From Bacteroidota bacterium (GTDB lineage Bacteria; CLD3; SB21): a stretch of 6,506 bases of DNA. Under the pieces are notes generated by a model. That model searched no databases. It worked only from the letters and a program-made list of their open reading frames with translations, and was not told the origin of the DNA. Positions 1-5,861 of this stretch are shown one piece after another (position 1 is the first letter of the stretch; each line of letters begins with the position of its first letter). Both the position numbers and the translations under genes were made by a program. The stretch covers positions 1 to 6,506 of the forward strand of contig JAGQUY010000430.1 in assembly GCA_020438245.1 (NCBI GenBank). Direction: 5' to 3'.

Positions 1-1
1 G

Positions 2-229
2 GGCATTTCCGTTAAAATGTTGCGTTCAGTCGCCCGATTTGCGAAAGAGAAAAAGAAAAGGATTTTGGAAGCCTATCCGGCCGTGCCCTATTCAGCAAGA
101 ATGCCAGACGTCTTTGCATGGACAGGGCTGCTGAGTGCCTATCAACAGGCGGGTTTTGTGGAGGTTGGAAGACCTTCCAGGAATCGTCCGATTATGCGCT
201 TCTTTGTCATGGGCAAGCAGGCAAAATGA
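2..229 (+). CDS. GNAT-family N-acetyltransferase, C-terminal end (5' end outside window)
   Basis: This is the last 75 residues of a protein whose reading frame is open to the left edge. The visible start GISVKMLRSVARFAKEKKK fits the acetyl-CoA-binding loop and following helix of a GNAT domain (a Gly-x-x-x-x-x-Leu-hydrophobic helix), so the ATG at 17 is most likely internal rather than the true start. It continues into a strand with LEAYPAVPYS and then an FAWTGLLSAYQQAGFVEVGR segment, the usual GNAT end in which a helix leads to a GF-x-EV strand and a conserved RP(I/V)MR tail. Family members move an acetyl group from acetyl-CoA to an amine; the substrate cannot be told from this fragment. The stop TGA overlaps the ATG of the next gene (ATGA), so the two are probably translationally coupled. 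Family assignment is from motif recognition only. Confidence 0.75.
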   Translation, partial: GISVKMLRSVARFAKEKKKRILEAYPAVPYSARMPDVFAWTGLLSAYQQAGFVEVGRPSRNRPIMRFFVMGKQAK

Positions 230-729
230 AGCCGTTGATTCAAGCTGCCGGGGCTCTTCTTGCTTGCTGTATAGTATCCTTTTTCATGCTTGGATGGTTC
301 ATGCCTTTTAATAAATTCAAACTGTCATTCAATACTGCGGCAACCCCCAAGCAGGTTGTTCGTTTTCTTCGTGAGTCTCAAAATCACCCAAAGTGGGTAC
401 TTGACGTCAAACAGCCTGTAGTTCTTTCGGACTCCTCTTTCTACCTCCCCTATCAAGAAGGTCAAGATACTGCCTATGTTTTTCTTTTCAGTGCGGACTC
501 GAACGACGTCCGGTTTTTTTTCTCGGACCATTGGCAGAGCGGAATGCTGGATTTCAGAACAGCCAACCACGGGGACAGCACCGAGGTACTGTTTTATAAC
601 GACACCAAAGGACACACGTTCTGGAAGAAGTGTCTTTTGGCGTGGAGGGCCATCTGGACCATTGATCGCTGGAAGGGAGATCTTGACAAATTGAAGAATC
701 TACTGGATCGGATTCCGTCAACGGAATAA
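226..729 (+). CDS. Membrane-anchored START/SRPBCC-like hypothetical protein
   Basis: A 167-residue protein. An in-frame ATG at 118 lies inside the GNAT gene and would add 36 residues unlike any protein domain; the ATG at 226 overlaps the upstream stop as ATGA and gives a sensible N-terminus, so it is preferred. Only a weak AGGC precedes it, which fits coupling. Residues about 5-27 are one hydrophobic helix (GALLACCIVSFFMLGWF). LLAC at 11-14 loosely resembles a lipobox, but the residues after the Cys stay hydrophobic, so a transmembrane anchor is more likely. Residues 31-163 look like a START/SRPBCC ligand-binding fold: a first strand followed by TPKQVVRFLRESQNHPKWV (a short helix with the family-like KW), alternating strands in the middle, and a long C-terminal helix around IDRWKGDLDKLKNLLDR. 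Proteins of this fold bind hydrophobic ligands in a cavity; no ligand or catalytic role can be assigned. The fold call is an inference from pattern, not from a search. Confidence 0.7.
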   Translation: MKPLIQAAGALLACCIVSFFMLGWFMPFNKFKLSFNTAATPKQVVRFLRESQNHPKWVLDVKQPVVLSDSSFYLPYQEGQDTAYVFLFSADSNDVRFFFSDHWQSGMLDFRTANHGDSTEVLFYNDTKGHTFWKKCLLAWRAIWTIDRWKGDLDKLKNLLDRIPSTE

Positions 730-763
730 ACCGACCCGGGAATCGTTAAACAGACGATAAAAC

Positions 764-769
764 AGGGAG
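764..769 (+). promoter_or_regulatory. Ribosome binding site of msrB
   Basis: AGGGAG lies 5 bases before the ATG at 775. It supports the long, signal-bearing start of the reductase. The 45-base gap after the preceding gene shows no convincing promoter or terminator, so msrB is probably cotranscribed with the two genes before it. Confidence 0.65.
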
Positions 770-774
770 ACCAT

Positions 775-1263
775 ATGAGAAAATTGATCATAATCGGGCT
801 GCTGATTTCTGCTTGCGGGACCAAGCCCGAAGCCGTGAGCCAGACGTCCCAAAATAAGGAAAAGAAGATGATCGACAAAGTGGTGAAGAGCGAGGAGGAG
901 TGGAAAAAAGAATTGTCTCCGGAAGCGTATCACATCTTGCGTGAGAAAGGTACCGAGCGTGCTTTTACCGGCAAGTTTTGGAATAATCACGAAGATGGAA
1001 CGTATTTGTGTGCAGCCTGCGGTTTGGAATTGTTCGATTCCAAGACCAAATTTGAATCCGGAACCGGGTGGCCTAGTTTTTATCAGCCGGTGGACGAGGC
1101 ATACGTGGATGCGGAAACCGACCGAACTTATGGAATGGTCCGGAGCGAAGTGATCTGTGCCCGATGCGGAGGTCATTTGGGTCATGTTTTTGACGACGGT
1201 CCAAAGCCGACGGGTCTTCGCTACTGTATCAATTCTGCCGCTTTACAGTTCAAGAAAAAATAG
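775..1263 (+). CDS. msrB: Peptide-methionine (R)-S-oxide reductase, predicted lipoprotein
   Basis: MsrB reduces the R epimer of methionine sulfoxide in proteins. The 162-residue product starts with a lipoprotein signal: MRK, a hydrophobic core LIIIGLLI, then a lipobox I-S-A-C with Cys14 as the predicted lipidated residue. A short polar linker (15-35) leads to a complete SelR/MsrB domain (about 38-160). Two CxxC pairs, Cys79/Cys82 and Cys128/Cys131, form the structural zinc site. The GTGWPSF segment (96-102), HLGHVFDDGPKPTGLRYCINS, His134/His137, catalytic Cys151 and Asn153 are all present. The position where two-cysteine MsrBs carry the resolving Cys (the residue before GWPSF) is Thr97, and no other spare Cys exists beyond Cys14, so recycling may need an external reductant. 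Export would place it in the periplasm for envelope repair. A second in-frame ATG at 868 (Met32) has its own AAGGA and would give a cytosolic form lacking the signal. Confidence 0.96.
   Translation: MRKLIIIGLLISACGTKPEAVSQTSQNKEKKMIDKVVKSEEEWKKELSPEAYHILREKGTERAFTGKFWNNHEDGTYLCAACGLELFDSKTKFESGTGWPSFYQPVDEAYVDAETDRTYGMVRSEVICARCGGHLGHVFDDGPKPTGLRYCINSAALQFKKK
856..860 (+). promoter_or_regulatory. Possible internal ribosome binding site in msrB
   Basis: AAGGA sits 7 bases before the in-frame ATG at 868 (Met32 of MsrB), just after the lipoprotein leader and linker and just before the catalytic domain. Initiation here would make a complete, unexported enzyme. The region is rich in A and G because it codes for Lys and Glu, so the match may be chance. 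Confidence 0.3.
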
Positions 1264-1320
1264 AACGATCACGTCCGTACGATTTGCCTCCTCCGTATGA
1301 TCTAAATCATAGAACAGCAC

Positions 1321-1359
1321 GCCGGATTGACCTACCTTTCTCCAAAAAGGCAATCCGGC
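1321..1359 (+). promoter_or_regulatory. Start-codon hairpin upstream of the ADP-forming CoA synthetase
   Basis: GCCGGATTG (1321-1329) and CAATCCGGC (1351-1359) are perfect 9-bp reverse complements. Inside, CCTTT (1335-1339) can pair with AAAGG (1346-1350), leaving a 6-base loop and a 5-base bulge on the left arm. The right arm contains AAAAAGG (1344-1350), the only Shine-Dalgarno-like sequence before the ATG at 1361, and the stem ends one base before that ATG. No T-run follows, so an msrB terminator is less likely than a translation-control hairpin. The remaining 1264-1320 gap holds only a small AT-rich palindrome at 1296-1311. Confidence 0.5.
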
Positions 1360-1360
1360 C

Positions 1361-3388
1361 ATGCTTGCCCATGAGCTTCTTCATCCTGCCTCCATCGCCG
1401 TTGTAGGTGCTTCGAACGACTTGTCTAAACCGGGCGGAAAGGTTCTTCATAATCTTCTGCACGGATCCTTCTCCGGTTCGCTCCATGCAGTCAATCCTAA
1501 GGGGACTGTTGTTCAGGGAATTCAAAGCGTGCCTGCTGTTGGGAAGCTACCTTCTGTAGAGCTCGCTATTCTTGCCGTACCGGCCGTTGAAACCGTATCT
1601 GCAGTCGAGTTGCTTGCAGCAACCAAAGGGACGCGGGCTTTCATTGTTCTTAGCGCAGGTTTCGGTGAAGTTGGAGAAACAGGCCGTGCGTTGGAACAAC
1701 AGCTCGTTCGCACAGTTGAAAAGTACGGGTGTACACTCATCGGGCCCAATTCGATTGGTTTGATCACACCCGATTATCAGGGTGCGTTCACGTCACCTGT
1801 TCCGAAACTTGATGCCAACGGGTGTGATCTTATCTCCGGTTCTGGCGCCACCGCGGTATTTATTCTGGAGGCAGGAATTCCAAAAGGACTGCGATTTCAC
1901 TCTGTCTATTCGGTGGGGAACAGTGCACAGGTGGGCGTGGAAGAAATTTTGGCACACATGGACGAATCGTTCGATACAACGAGAGACGCCAAAATTAAAC
2001 TTCTGTACATTGAAAATATCCGTCGACCGGACCTGGTGTTGAAACACGGTTCATCGCTGATTCGCAAGGGCTGCCGCATTGCGGCCATTAAAGCAGGACG
2101 TTCCGAGGCTGGAGGGAAGGCCGCCGCATTCCATACCGGCGCTCTGGCGACATCGGACATGGCTGTAGAAGCGTTGTTTCGCAAGGCAGGTATAATCCGA
2201 TGTTACGGCCGGGAGGACTTGGTAGCCGTAGCTTCAATACTCACGCACAGACCTTTGACCGGTCATCGAATAGCCGTGATCACGCATGCAGGAGGCCCAG
2301 GAGTCATGATGACCGACGCGTTGGAAGAAGGGGGTTTTGATCTTCCTGAATTCAAGGATTCTGCATCAGATCTCCTTCTTGCGGAACTTTTTCCAGGATC
2401 CTCCGTGCGGAATCCAATTGATTTTCTGGCGACCGGTACAGCAGAGCAATTGGGAAAGGTCATCGATTTTGCGTCAAACTCCGATCAAGTGGACGGCATG
2501 GCCGTCATATTCGGGACGCCCGGGTTGCGGCCGGTTTTCGACGCGTACATGGTTATTCACGAAAAGATCGAAAATTGTGCAAAACCTATTTTCCCAGTTC
2601 TGCCGTCAGTTATAGCGGCCAGCGAGGAGGTGGCGGAGTTTGTTTCACGCCGGCATTCCTTCTTTCCGGACGAAGTCATGTTTGCAAAGGCACTTGCCAG
2701 GGTGTACGCTGAAACACCTTGCTCCGGGACTACATCAACTCCGCAACCTCAAATTACAAAGGCTTTTCCGTTGTCTGAAAAGGTGATTCTTAATCCGGAC
2801 TTGGTTGCCAACCTGTTGGATATCGCAGGCATTCAACGACCGATGGAGTTATTTTGTAAATCGACGAACCAAATTCCACCCGAATTGAATTTTCCGGTTG
2901 CCGTTAAAGTGGCTGGCCCGATACACAAAACAGAAACTGGAGGAGTGGTCCTGAATTGCCGAGACATGGCTGATGTGAAAATCGCTGCCGCAAAGATGTT
3001 ATCAATGGACCATGCAACCGGTTTTGTGATTCAGGAGATGGTCGAAGGGGTGGAGTTGTATGTGGGTGTTAAATACGAAGAGGAGTACGGTCATCTTATT
3101 CTATGCGGAGTCGGCGGCACACTTGTTGAGTTGTTCACGGAAAAGTCTGTGAGTCTTGTTCCTCTTACCGAACGGGAAGCGGAATGGATGGTCAGCCATC
3201 TTCACATGGACAGGTTTTTTGACGGGTTCCGGGGCCGGGCAGGGGTTGACCGAAGTGCCTTTGCCGGTATTTTGTTGCGATTGTCGGCGCTTGTACAAAC
3301 ATATCCGGAGATTCGTGAAGTCGATCTGAATCCGATAATTGGGTCCGGCAAGAATTTAAAGGTTGTAGACGCCCGGATTCGCACCTGA
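1361..3388 (+). CDS. ADP-forming acyl/acetyl-CoA synthetase, fused alpha-beta type
   Basis: NDP-forming acyl-CoA synthetases interconvert acyl-CoA + ADP + Pi with the acid + CoA + ATP, making ATP from acetyl-CoA or activating acetate and related acids; the protein is soluble. The 675 residues follow the family order. A CoA-binding Rossmann domain spans about 1-125 (PASIAVVGAS near the start) and leads to the GPNSIG motif at 128-133. A succinyl-CoA-ligase-like domain follows to about 290 with the catalytic His258 in FHTGALA, the residue phosphorylated in characterised members. A third domain (about 295-450) begins HAGGPGVMMTDALEEGG and carries NPIDFLATG. An ATP-grasp domain (about 460-675) has PVAVKVAGPIHKTETGGV with His522, the GVGG loop and the late EVDLNPII. 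All key residues are visible, so it should be active. It lacks the GNAT domain of Pat-type protein acetyltransferases. The start is fixed by the family N-terminus; the ribosome site AAAAAGG lies in a hairpin. Substrate preference (acetate, propionate, other) cannot be read here. Confidence 0.92.
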   Translation: MLAHELLHPASIAVVGASNDLSKPGGKVLHNLLHGSFSGSLHAVNPKGTVVQGIQSVPAVGKLPSVELAILAVPAVETVSAVELLAATKGTRAFIVLSAGFGEVGETGRALEQQLVRTVEKYGCTLIGPNSIGLITPDYQGAFTSPVPKLDANGCDLISGSGATAVFILEAGIPKGLRFHSVYSVGNSAQVGVEEILAHMDESFDTTRDAKIKLLYIENIRRPDLVLKHGSSLIRKGCRIAAIKAGRSEAGGKAAAFHTGALATSDMAVEALFRKAGIIRCYGREDLVAVASILTHRPLTGHRIAVITHAGGPGVMMTDALEEGGFDLPEFKDSASDLLLAELFPGSSVRNPIDFLATGTAEQLGKVIDFASNSDQVDGMAVIFGTPGLRPVFDAYMVIHEKIENCAKPIFPVLPSVIAASEEVAEFVSRRHSFFPDEVMFAKALARVYAETPCSGTTSTPQPQITKAFPLSEKVILNPDLVANLLDIAGIQRPMELFCKSTNQIPPELNFPVAVKVAGPIHKTETGGVVLNCRDMADVKIAAAKMLSMDHATGFVIQEMVEGVELYVGVKYEEEYGHLILCGVGGTLVELFTEKSVSLVPLTEREAEWMVSHLHMDRFFDGFRGRAGVDRSAFAGILLRLSALVQTYPEIREVDLNPIIGSGKNLKVVDARIRT

Positions 3389-3393
3389 TCTGC

Positions 3394-4902
3394 TCAATTG
3401 GCAATGGTTGAGGATAACAAACGCATGGCATCGTATAAATCCTGATCGCGACACTCTTCGCAGATCACTTCTCGCCCTTTCAAGATCTGACCGGTTTCCA
3501 CGTCTAATAAACGGGCATTAAAAACAAAAATGGAGCCCAATTTACCGACGCTGCCGATGATCACCACGTCTGCATTCAACAGCTTGCCTACTTCCACGCC
3601 CTGATCTTCAGTCAGGTCGCTCATTTGAAAGTCCTGCTCTTTGAGAACCTGTTCGATCTCCTGACGCTCAATCAGCGTGAGATAATTGACGTTGGCAAGT
3701 TGGTTGGACATGGTAGTCAGGCAGATTTGGGCAATATTCGGGTCTACGCTGTTGGCAAGGACCTTCAAAACGGCAACTTTTCGTTTTTCACCGGAGGAGA
3801 GGGCAGGTTTCTTCTCGCCGGATACGCGAATTCGGCCCCCGAGAGAAGCCAGACCCGTTGAAGAGGATATTGTCTGATTGTCGATAAATTCCATCTTCCA
3901 GATCGTGATTGTGCCCTTGTCCGACCCGGCAGCCAACCATTTGTCATCCGGTGATATGGCGAGCGAGGTTGTTTCACCGCTTCCGGTTACCGTTTGCCGA
4001 AGTTCTCCTTTTCGCAGATCAATGATCATGATGTCGCTGGAACGGTCATTGTAGATCGCGACATGATCATTCCCCGGACCCAGAGCAATTTCATCAATTC
4101 GCATATCGGTTTTAAAGCGTTTTACCTCAATACCGGTCTGCCAATCATAGGCGATTATACTATTTTCCCTCATCAGGTTGCCGCCGGCACGCAGTCCGCC
4201 CTTCGGGATGGCAACCTCCTGAAGTCCTACGACAAACAAATTGGCGGCCCTGTTTGTTGCCGCCGACATTATCGCCGAGCTTGATCCGTACAACTGTCCG
4301 CCCTGCAATTTTACTTCCCGGATCAGCTTCTGCGTCGAGGGACTCCAGACAGCAACGTTCGCGCGTTCACCGATTGCGATCAACTGTTCACCGCGACGAT
4401 CGAACCCAAGAAAAAGGGCGTTCTTCAACTTGCCTTTTCCCGTGATGACGCCGTAGAGCATTCCGACCTTCAGATCAAAGATTTCGATGACCTCGTCCTT
4501 GGTCGCCACGGCGAGGTATTGTCTTCCTGCATCCAAGCAGGCAACCATCGGCCTGTCTGACGTCTTAAGTTCCGATTGCACGGTTCCTGTATTAATGTCG
4601 AATACATAAACATGGCCCTTTTTGTCGACGCCTGCCAGGAGATTGGATTGGGAAAGGAATCCCAGGAACAACACATCGTCCCGCATTTCCAATTCCGTGA
4701 CGAACTGACGGGCTCCAACATTCCAGCATGATATTTTTCCTTTTTCATCACCCGCGGCGAGGAGTTTTCCGTCTGCAGAAAATGAAACATTCAGCAACGT
4801 CTTGCCGGATTTCGTGTTGAGTCCTGCGTAGGGACTGACGCTCAAGCGCTGGCTTACTACGTTTGATGATAGAATGAGAACGGAAATGAGAACGGCTTTC
4901 AT
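3394..4902 (-). CDS. Secreted WD40 beta-propeller protein with C-terminal CsgG-like domain
   Basis: A 502-residue protein with a signal peptide (MKAVLISVLILSSNVVS, cleavage likely near residue 17; no lipobox), so probably periplasmic or envelope-associated. Seven WD40-like blades can be counted, ending near residues 62, 104, 145, 188, 256, 297 and 338, the best being 309-337 (SPDDKWLAAGSDKGTITIW). Blade five carries an insertion rich in Gly and Ala (about 225-245). A Ser/Gly/Lys linker (338-373) joins the propeller to a CsgG/FlgO-like domain (374-500): KVAVLKVLAN, then NYLTLIERQEIEQVLKEQ, VGKLLNADVVIIGSVGKLG and ARLLDVETGQIL, which is the family's strand-helix order. At about 128 residues it looks too short to carry the pore-forming hairpins of CsgG itself. 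A C-terminal CEEC pair (Cys481, Cys484) could form a disulfide. AGAGGG 5 bases upstream supports the start. Function is unknown; a scaffold or sensor in the envelope is an inference. Confidence 0.85.
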   Translation of the reverse strand: MKAVLISVLILSSNVVSQRLSVSPYAGLNTKSGKTLLNVSFSADGKLLAAGDEKGKISCWNVGARQFVTELEMRDDVLFLGFLSQSNLLAGVDKKGHVYVFDINTGTVQSELKTSDRPMVACLDAGRQYLAVATKDEVIEIFDLKVGMLYGVITGKGKLKNALFLGFDRRGEQLIAIGERANVAVWSPSTQKLIREVKLQGGQLYGSSSAIMSAATNRAANLFVVGLQEVAIPKGGLRAGGNLMRENSIIAYDWQTGIEVKRFKTDMRIDEIALGPGNDHVAIYNDRSSDIMIIDLRKGELRQTVTGSGETTSLAISPDDKWLAAGSDKGTITIWKMEFIDNQTISSSTGLASLGGRIRVSGEKKPALSSGEKRKVAVLKVLANSVDPNIAQICLTTMSNQLANVNYLTLIERQEIEQVLKEQDFQMSDLTEDQGVEVGKLLNADVVIIGSVGKLGSIFVFNARLLDVETGQILKGREVICEECRDQDLYDAMRLLSSTIAN

Positions 4903-4912
4903 AATGGCCCTC

Positions 4913-4934
4913 TTTGGATGAATGACGGATGTTA
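4913..4934 (-). repeat. Conserved leader element, copy 1 (before the WD40-CsgG gene)
   Basis: Read on the minus strand, this 22-base element begins TAACATCCGTCATTCATCC and ends 10 bases before the ATG at 4902. It matches the element at 5577-5598 at 19 of 22 positions, with single differences at 4918, 4922 and 4926. Its downstream end touches the AGAGGG ribosome site (4908-4913). A direct repeat placed at the same distance from two consecutive genes suggests an operator, a translation element or a duplicated leader. Confidence 0.6.
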
Positions 4935-4974
4935 CATATCACTGCAACAAGGATGAGCTGGAAAACAACCTGTT

Positions 4975-5016
4975 TCTCTCCGGAACCCGCGCCTGCATCG
5001 ACGCGGTCCGGGGAGA
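4975..5016 (-). terminator. GC-rich stem-loop after the beta-barrel gene, terminator-like
   Basis: TCTCTCCGGA (4975-4984) pairs with TCCGGGGAGA (5007-5016) with one G-U pair. The stem continues through CC/GG (4986-4987 with 5005-5006) and GCG/CGC (4989-4991 with 5002-5004) with two single-base bulges, closing a 10-base loop. On the minus strand it starts 13 bases after the barrel gene's TAG. Only a broken T-rich tail (TTGTTTT) follows, so it may be a weak terminator, an mRNA 3'-end stabiliser, or a processing element between the barrel and WD40 genes. The rest of the 127-base gap shows no clear promoter. Confidence 0.45.
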
Positions 5017-5029
5017 CAAGAAAGGCTTT

Positions 5030-5563
5030 CTACTTTCGATCCTTCCTCGGTAACAGCACAGAGATTCCTATCAGATAACGCATCAGCGACCCACTGCCTT
5101 TGTCGCCGAACAATTGGGTCTGATATTGGGCGGAGAAATCGACGGCTGCATATTCCGCAAAGTAGTATTTGACCCCTGCTTCACCGCCAACCAAGCCTGT
5201 ATTGGTACTTACCGAAGTGCCTCCCGGGACGTCGGTATTAGTGGTCGTATAGATGATGAGGGCGTTGGCATACGGCACATACTTGGTACCCATCAGGAGA
5301 GAATAGCCCCCATAGATACCCATACTGAGCGAAGAGAAATTCTTGGAAAAGGAGGTAATCGTCAGTAGACCAGCGTTTATGTTATCCGTCTGGTATTGTC
5401 CGTATTTCAAGACGCCCGTTGCTGTTCCGTCGCCTTTTTCAGGAACGTTGATGGAGAACGATGCAAAAATTTCGCGATCGCCCTTTTGCTGTTGAGCTTT
5501 TGCGGTCGAAGACCAGGTCAACAAGAGTATGAGCACAGTCAGGCACATAATTATCTGTCTCAT
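5030..5563 (-). CDS. Small outer-membrane beta-barrel protein, function unknown
   Basis: The 177-residue product has a clear Sec signal: MRQ, a hydrophobic core (IIMCLTVLILLLTW) and an AKA cleavage site after residue 23, leaving a mature protein of about 154 residues starting QQQ. The mature part alternates polar and hydrophobic residues in about eight strands (near 31-40, 48-57, 62-71, 78-89, 95-107, 118-135, 138-150, 159-171), with Gly/Thr/Ser-rich turns and Tyr/Phe girdles (YGGYSLL, GGEAGVKYYF). This fits an OmpX/OmpA-type eight-stranded barrel. It ends VLLPRKDRK, a basic tail rather than the terminal aromatic residue common in barrel proteins. AGGAG, 6 bases before the ATG, fixes the start. 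It stands before the WD40-CsgG gene on the same strand and shares a leader element with it, so a joint envelope role is plausible. The specific family was not recognised, and a pore, adhesin or structural role cannot be distinguished. Confidence 0.75.
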   Translation of the reverse strand: MRQIIMCLTVLILLLTWSSTAKAQQQKGDREIFASFSINVPEKGDGTATGVLKYGQYQTDNINAGLLTITSFSKNFSSLSMGIYGGYSLLMGTKYVPYANALIIYTTTNTDVPGGTSVSTNTGLVGGEAGVKYYFAEYAAVDFSAQYQTQLFGDKGSGSLMRYLIGISVLLPRKDRK

Positions 5564-5576
5564 TTTCTTCTCCTTT

Positions 5577-5598
5577 TTTGGGTGACTGATGGATGTTA
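5577..5598 (-). repeat. Conserved leader element, copy 2 (before the beta-barrel gene)
   Basis: On the minus strand it begins TAACATCCATCAGTCACC and ends 13 bases before the ATG at 5563, directly abutting the A-rich stretch that holds the AGGAG ribosome site (5570-5574). It is the partner of the element at 4913-4934. The rest of the roughly 300-base gap (5564-5861) contains no gene: 5599-5700 shows nothing clear, 5700-5756 is AT-rich and may hold a promoter, and 5757-5838 is the acs terminator. Confidence 0.6.
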
Positions 5599-5756
5599 AT
5601 AATGAACCGGAAACGATTCACATCTTCGTAGCCGCGTGAGACCAAATTGAAGAAAAGGCGAACACACGACGCGGTAATGACGAGCTATTTGATTTTGAGG
5701 TTGGTGAAAACCTATATAGAGGGTAAAATTTTCTCCGAAAAAGTCAACCCCTGGAC

Positions 5757-5838
5757 AAAAAAAATCCGTATAAATCTCTCCTCGCCTCTCTCCTGTGCAG
5801 ATGGGATTCTCTGCAAAAGCGGGACAGTTTATACGGAT
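5757..5838 (-). terminator. Rho-independent terminator of acs, with long nested hairpin
   Basis: ATCCGTATAAA at 5764-5774 and TTTATACGGAT at 5828-5838 are perfect 11-bp reverse complements. Read on the minus strand, the hairpin begins 23 bases after the acs TAA and is followed at once by a run of eight Ts (plus-strand A run 5757-5764, its last base shared with the stem). The 53-base interior can form further helices: CTGT/ACAG (5793-5796 with 5824-5827) stacked on the outer stem, and GCAGA/TCTGC (5797-5801 with 5810-5814). An 18-base purine-rich bulge (minus strand, 5792-5775) is left unpaired. Such a large interior is unusual for a simple terminator. Confidence 0.75.
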
Positions 5839-5861
5839 AGTAACAGTCTGTGATAAGAAGC

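Noticed and set aside
118..225. Upstream in-frame ATG that would extend the START-like protein by 36 residues
   Set aside because: It lies wholly inside the GNAT gene in another frame, encodes a non-hydrophobic segment ahead of the membrane helix, and the ATGA overlap at 226 is a better start.
742..758. ATCGT / ACGAT inverted repeat before msrB
   Set aside because: Only 5 bp with a 7-base loop and no T-run; expected by chance in a region this size.
718..1185. 155-residue minus-strand reading frame
   Set aside because: It is antisense to msrB, whose zinc and catalytic motifs prove the plus strand is coding; the translation resembles no domain.
1296..1311. TATGAT-CTAA-ATCATA palindrome as a -10 box or msrB terminator
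   Set aside because: No -35 match lies at the right distance and no T-run follows; a 6-bp AT-rich stem is too weak to call as a terminator.
4470..4790. 106-residue minus-strand reading frame
   Set aside because: It is an alternative frame within the WD40 region and shows no domain features, while the other frame has regular propeller repeats.
4935..4975. Promoter for the WD40-CsgG gene in the gap after the barrel gene
   Set aside because: TTGTTT and TATGTA-like words are present on the minus strand, but no pair has acceptable spacing.
5713..5747. TTGACT (5742-5747) and TATATA (5713-5718) on the minus strand as a promoter for the barrel gene
   Set aside because: The spacing is 23 bases, well over the usual 16-18. 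The AT-rich region may still hold a promoter, but this pair does not prove it.
5647..5853. 68-residue plus-strand reading frame in the gap after acs
   Set aside because: It needs a TTG start, has no ribosome site, and runs across the terminator hairpin; the product has no recognisable features.
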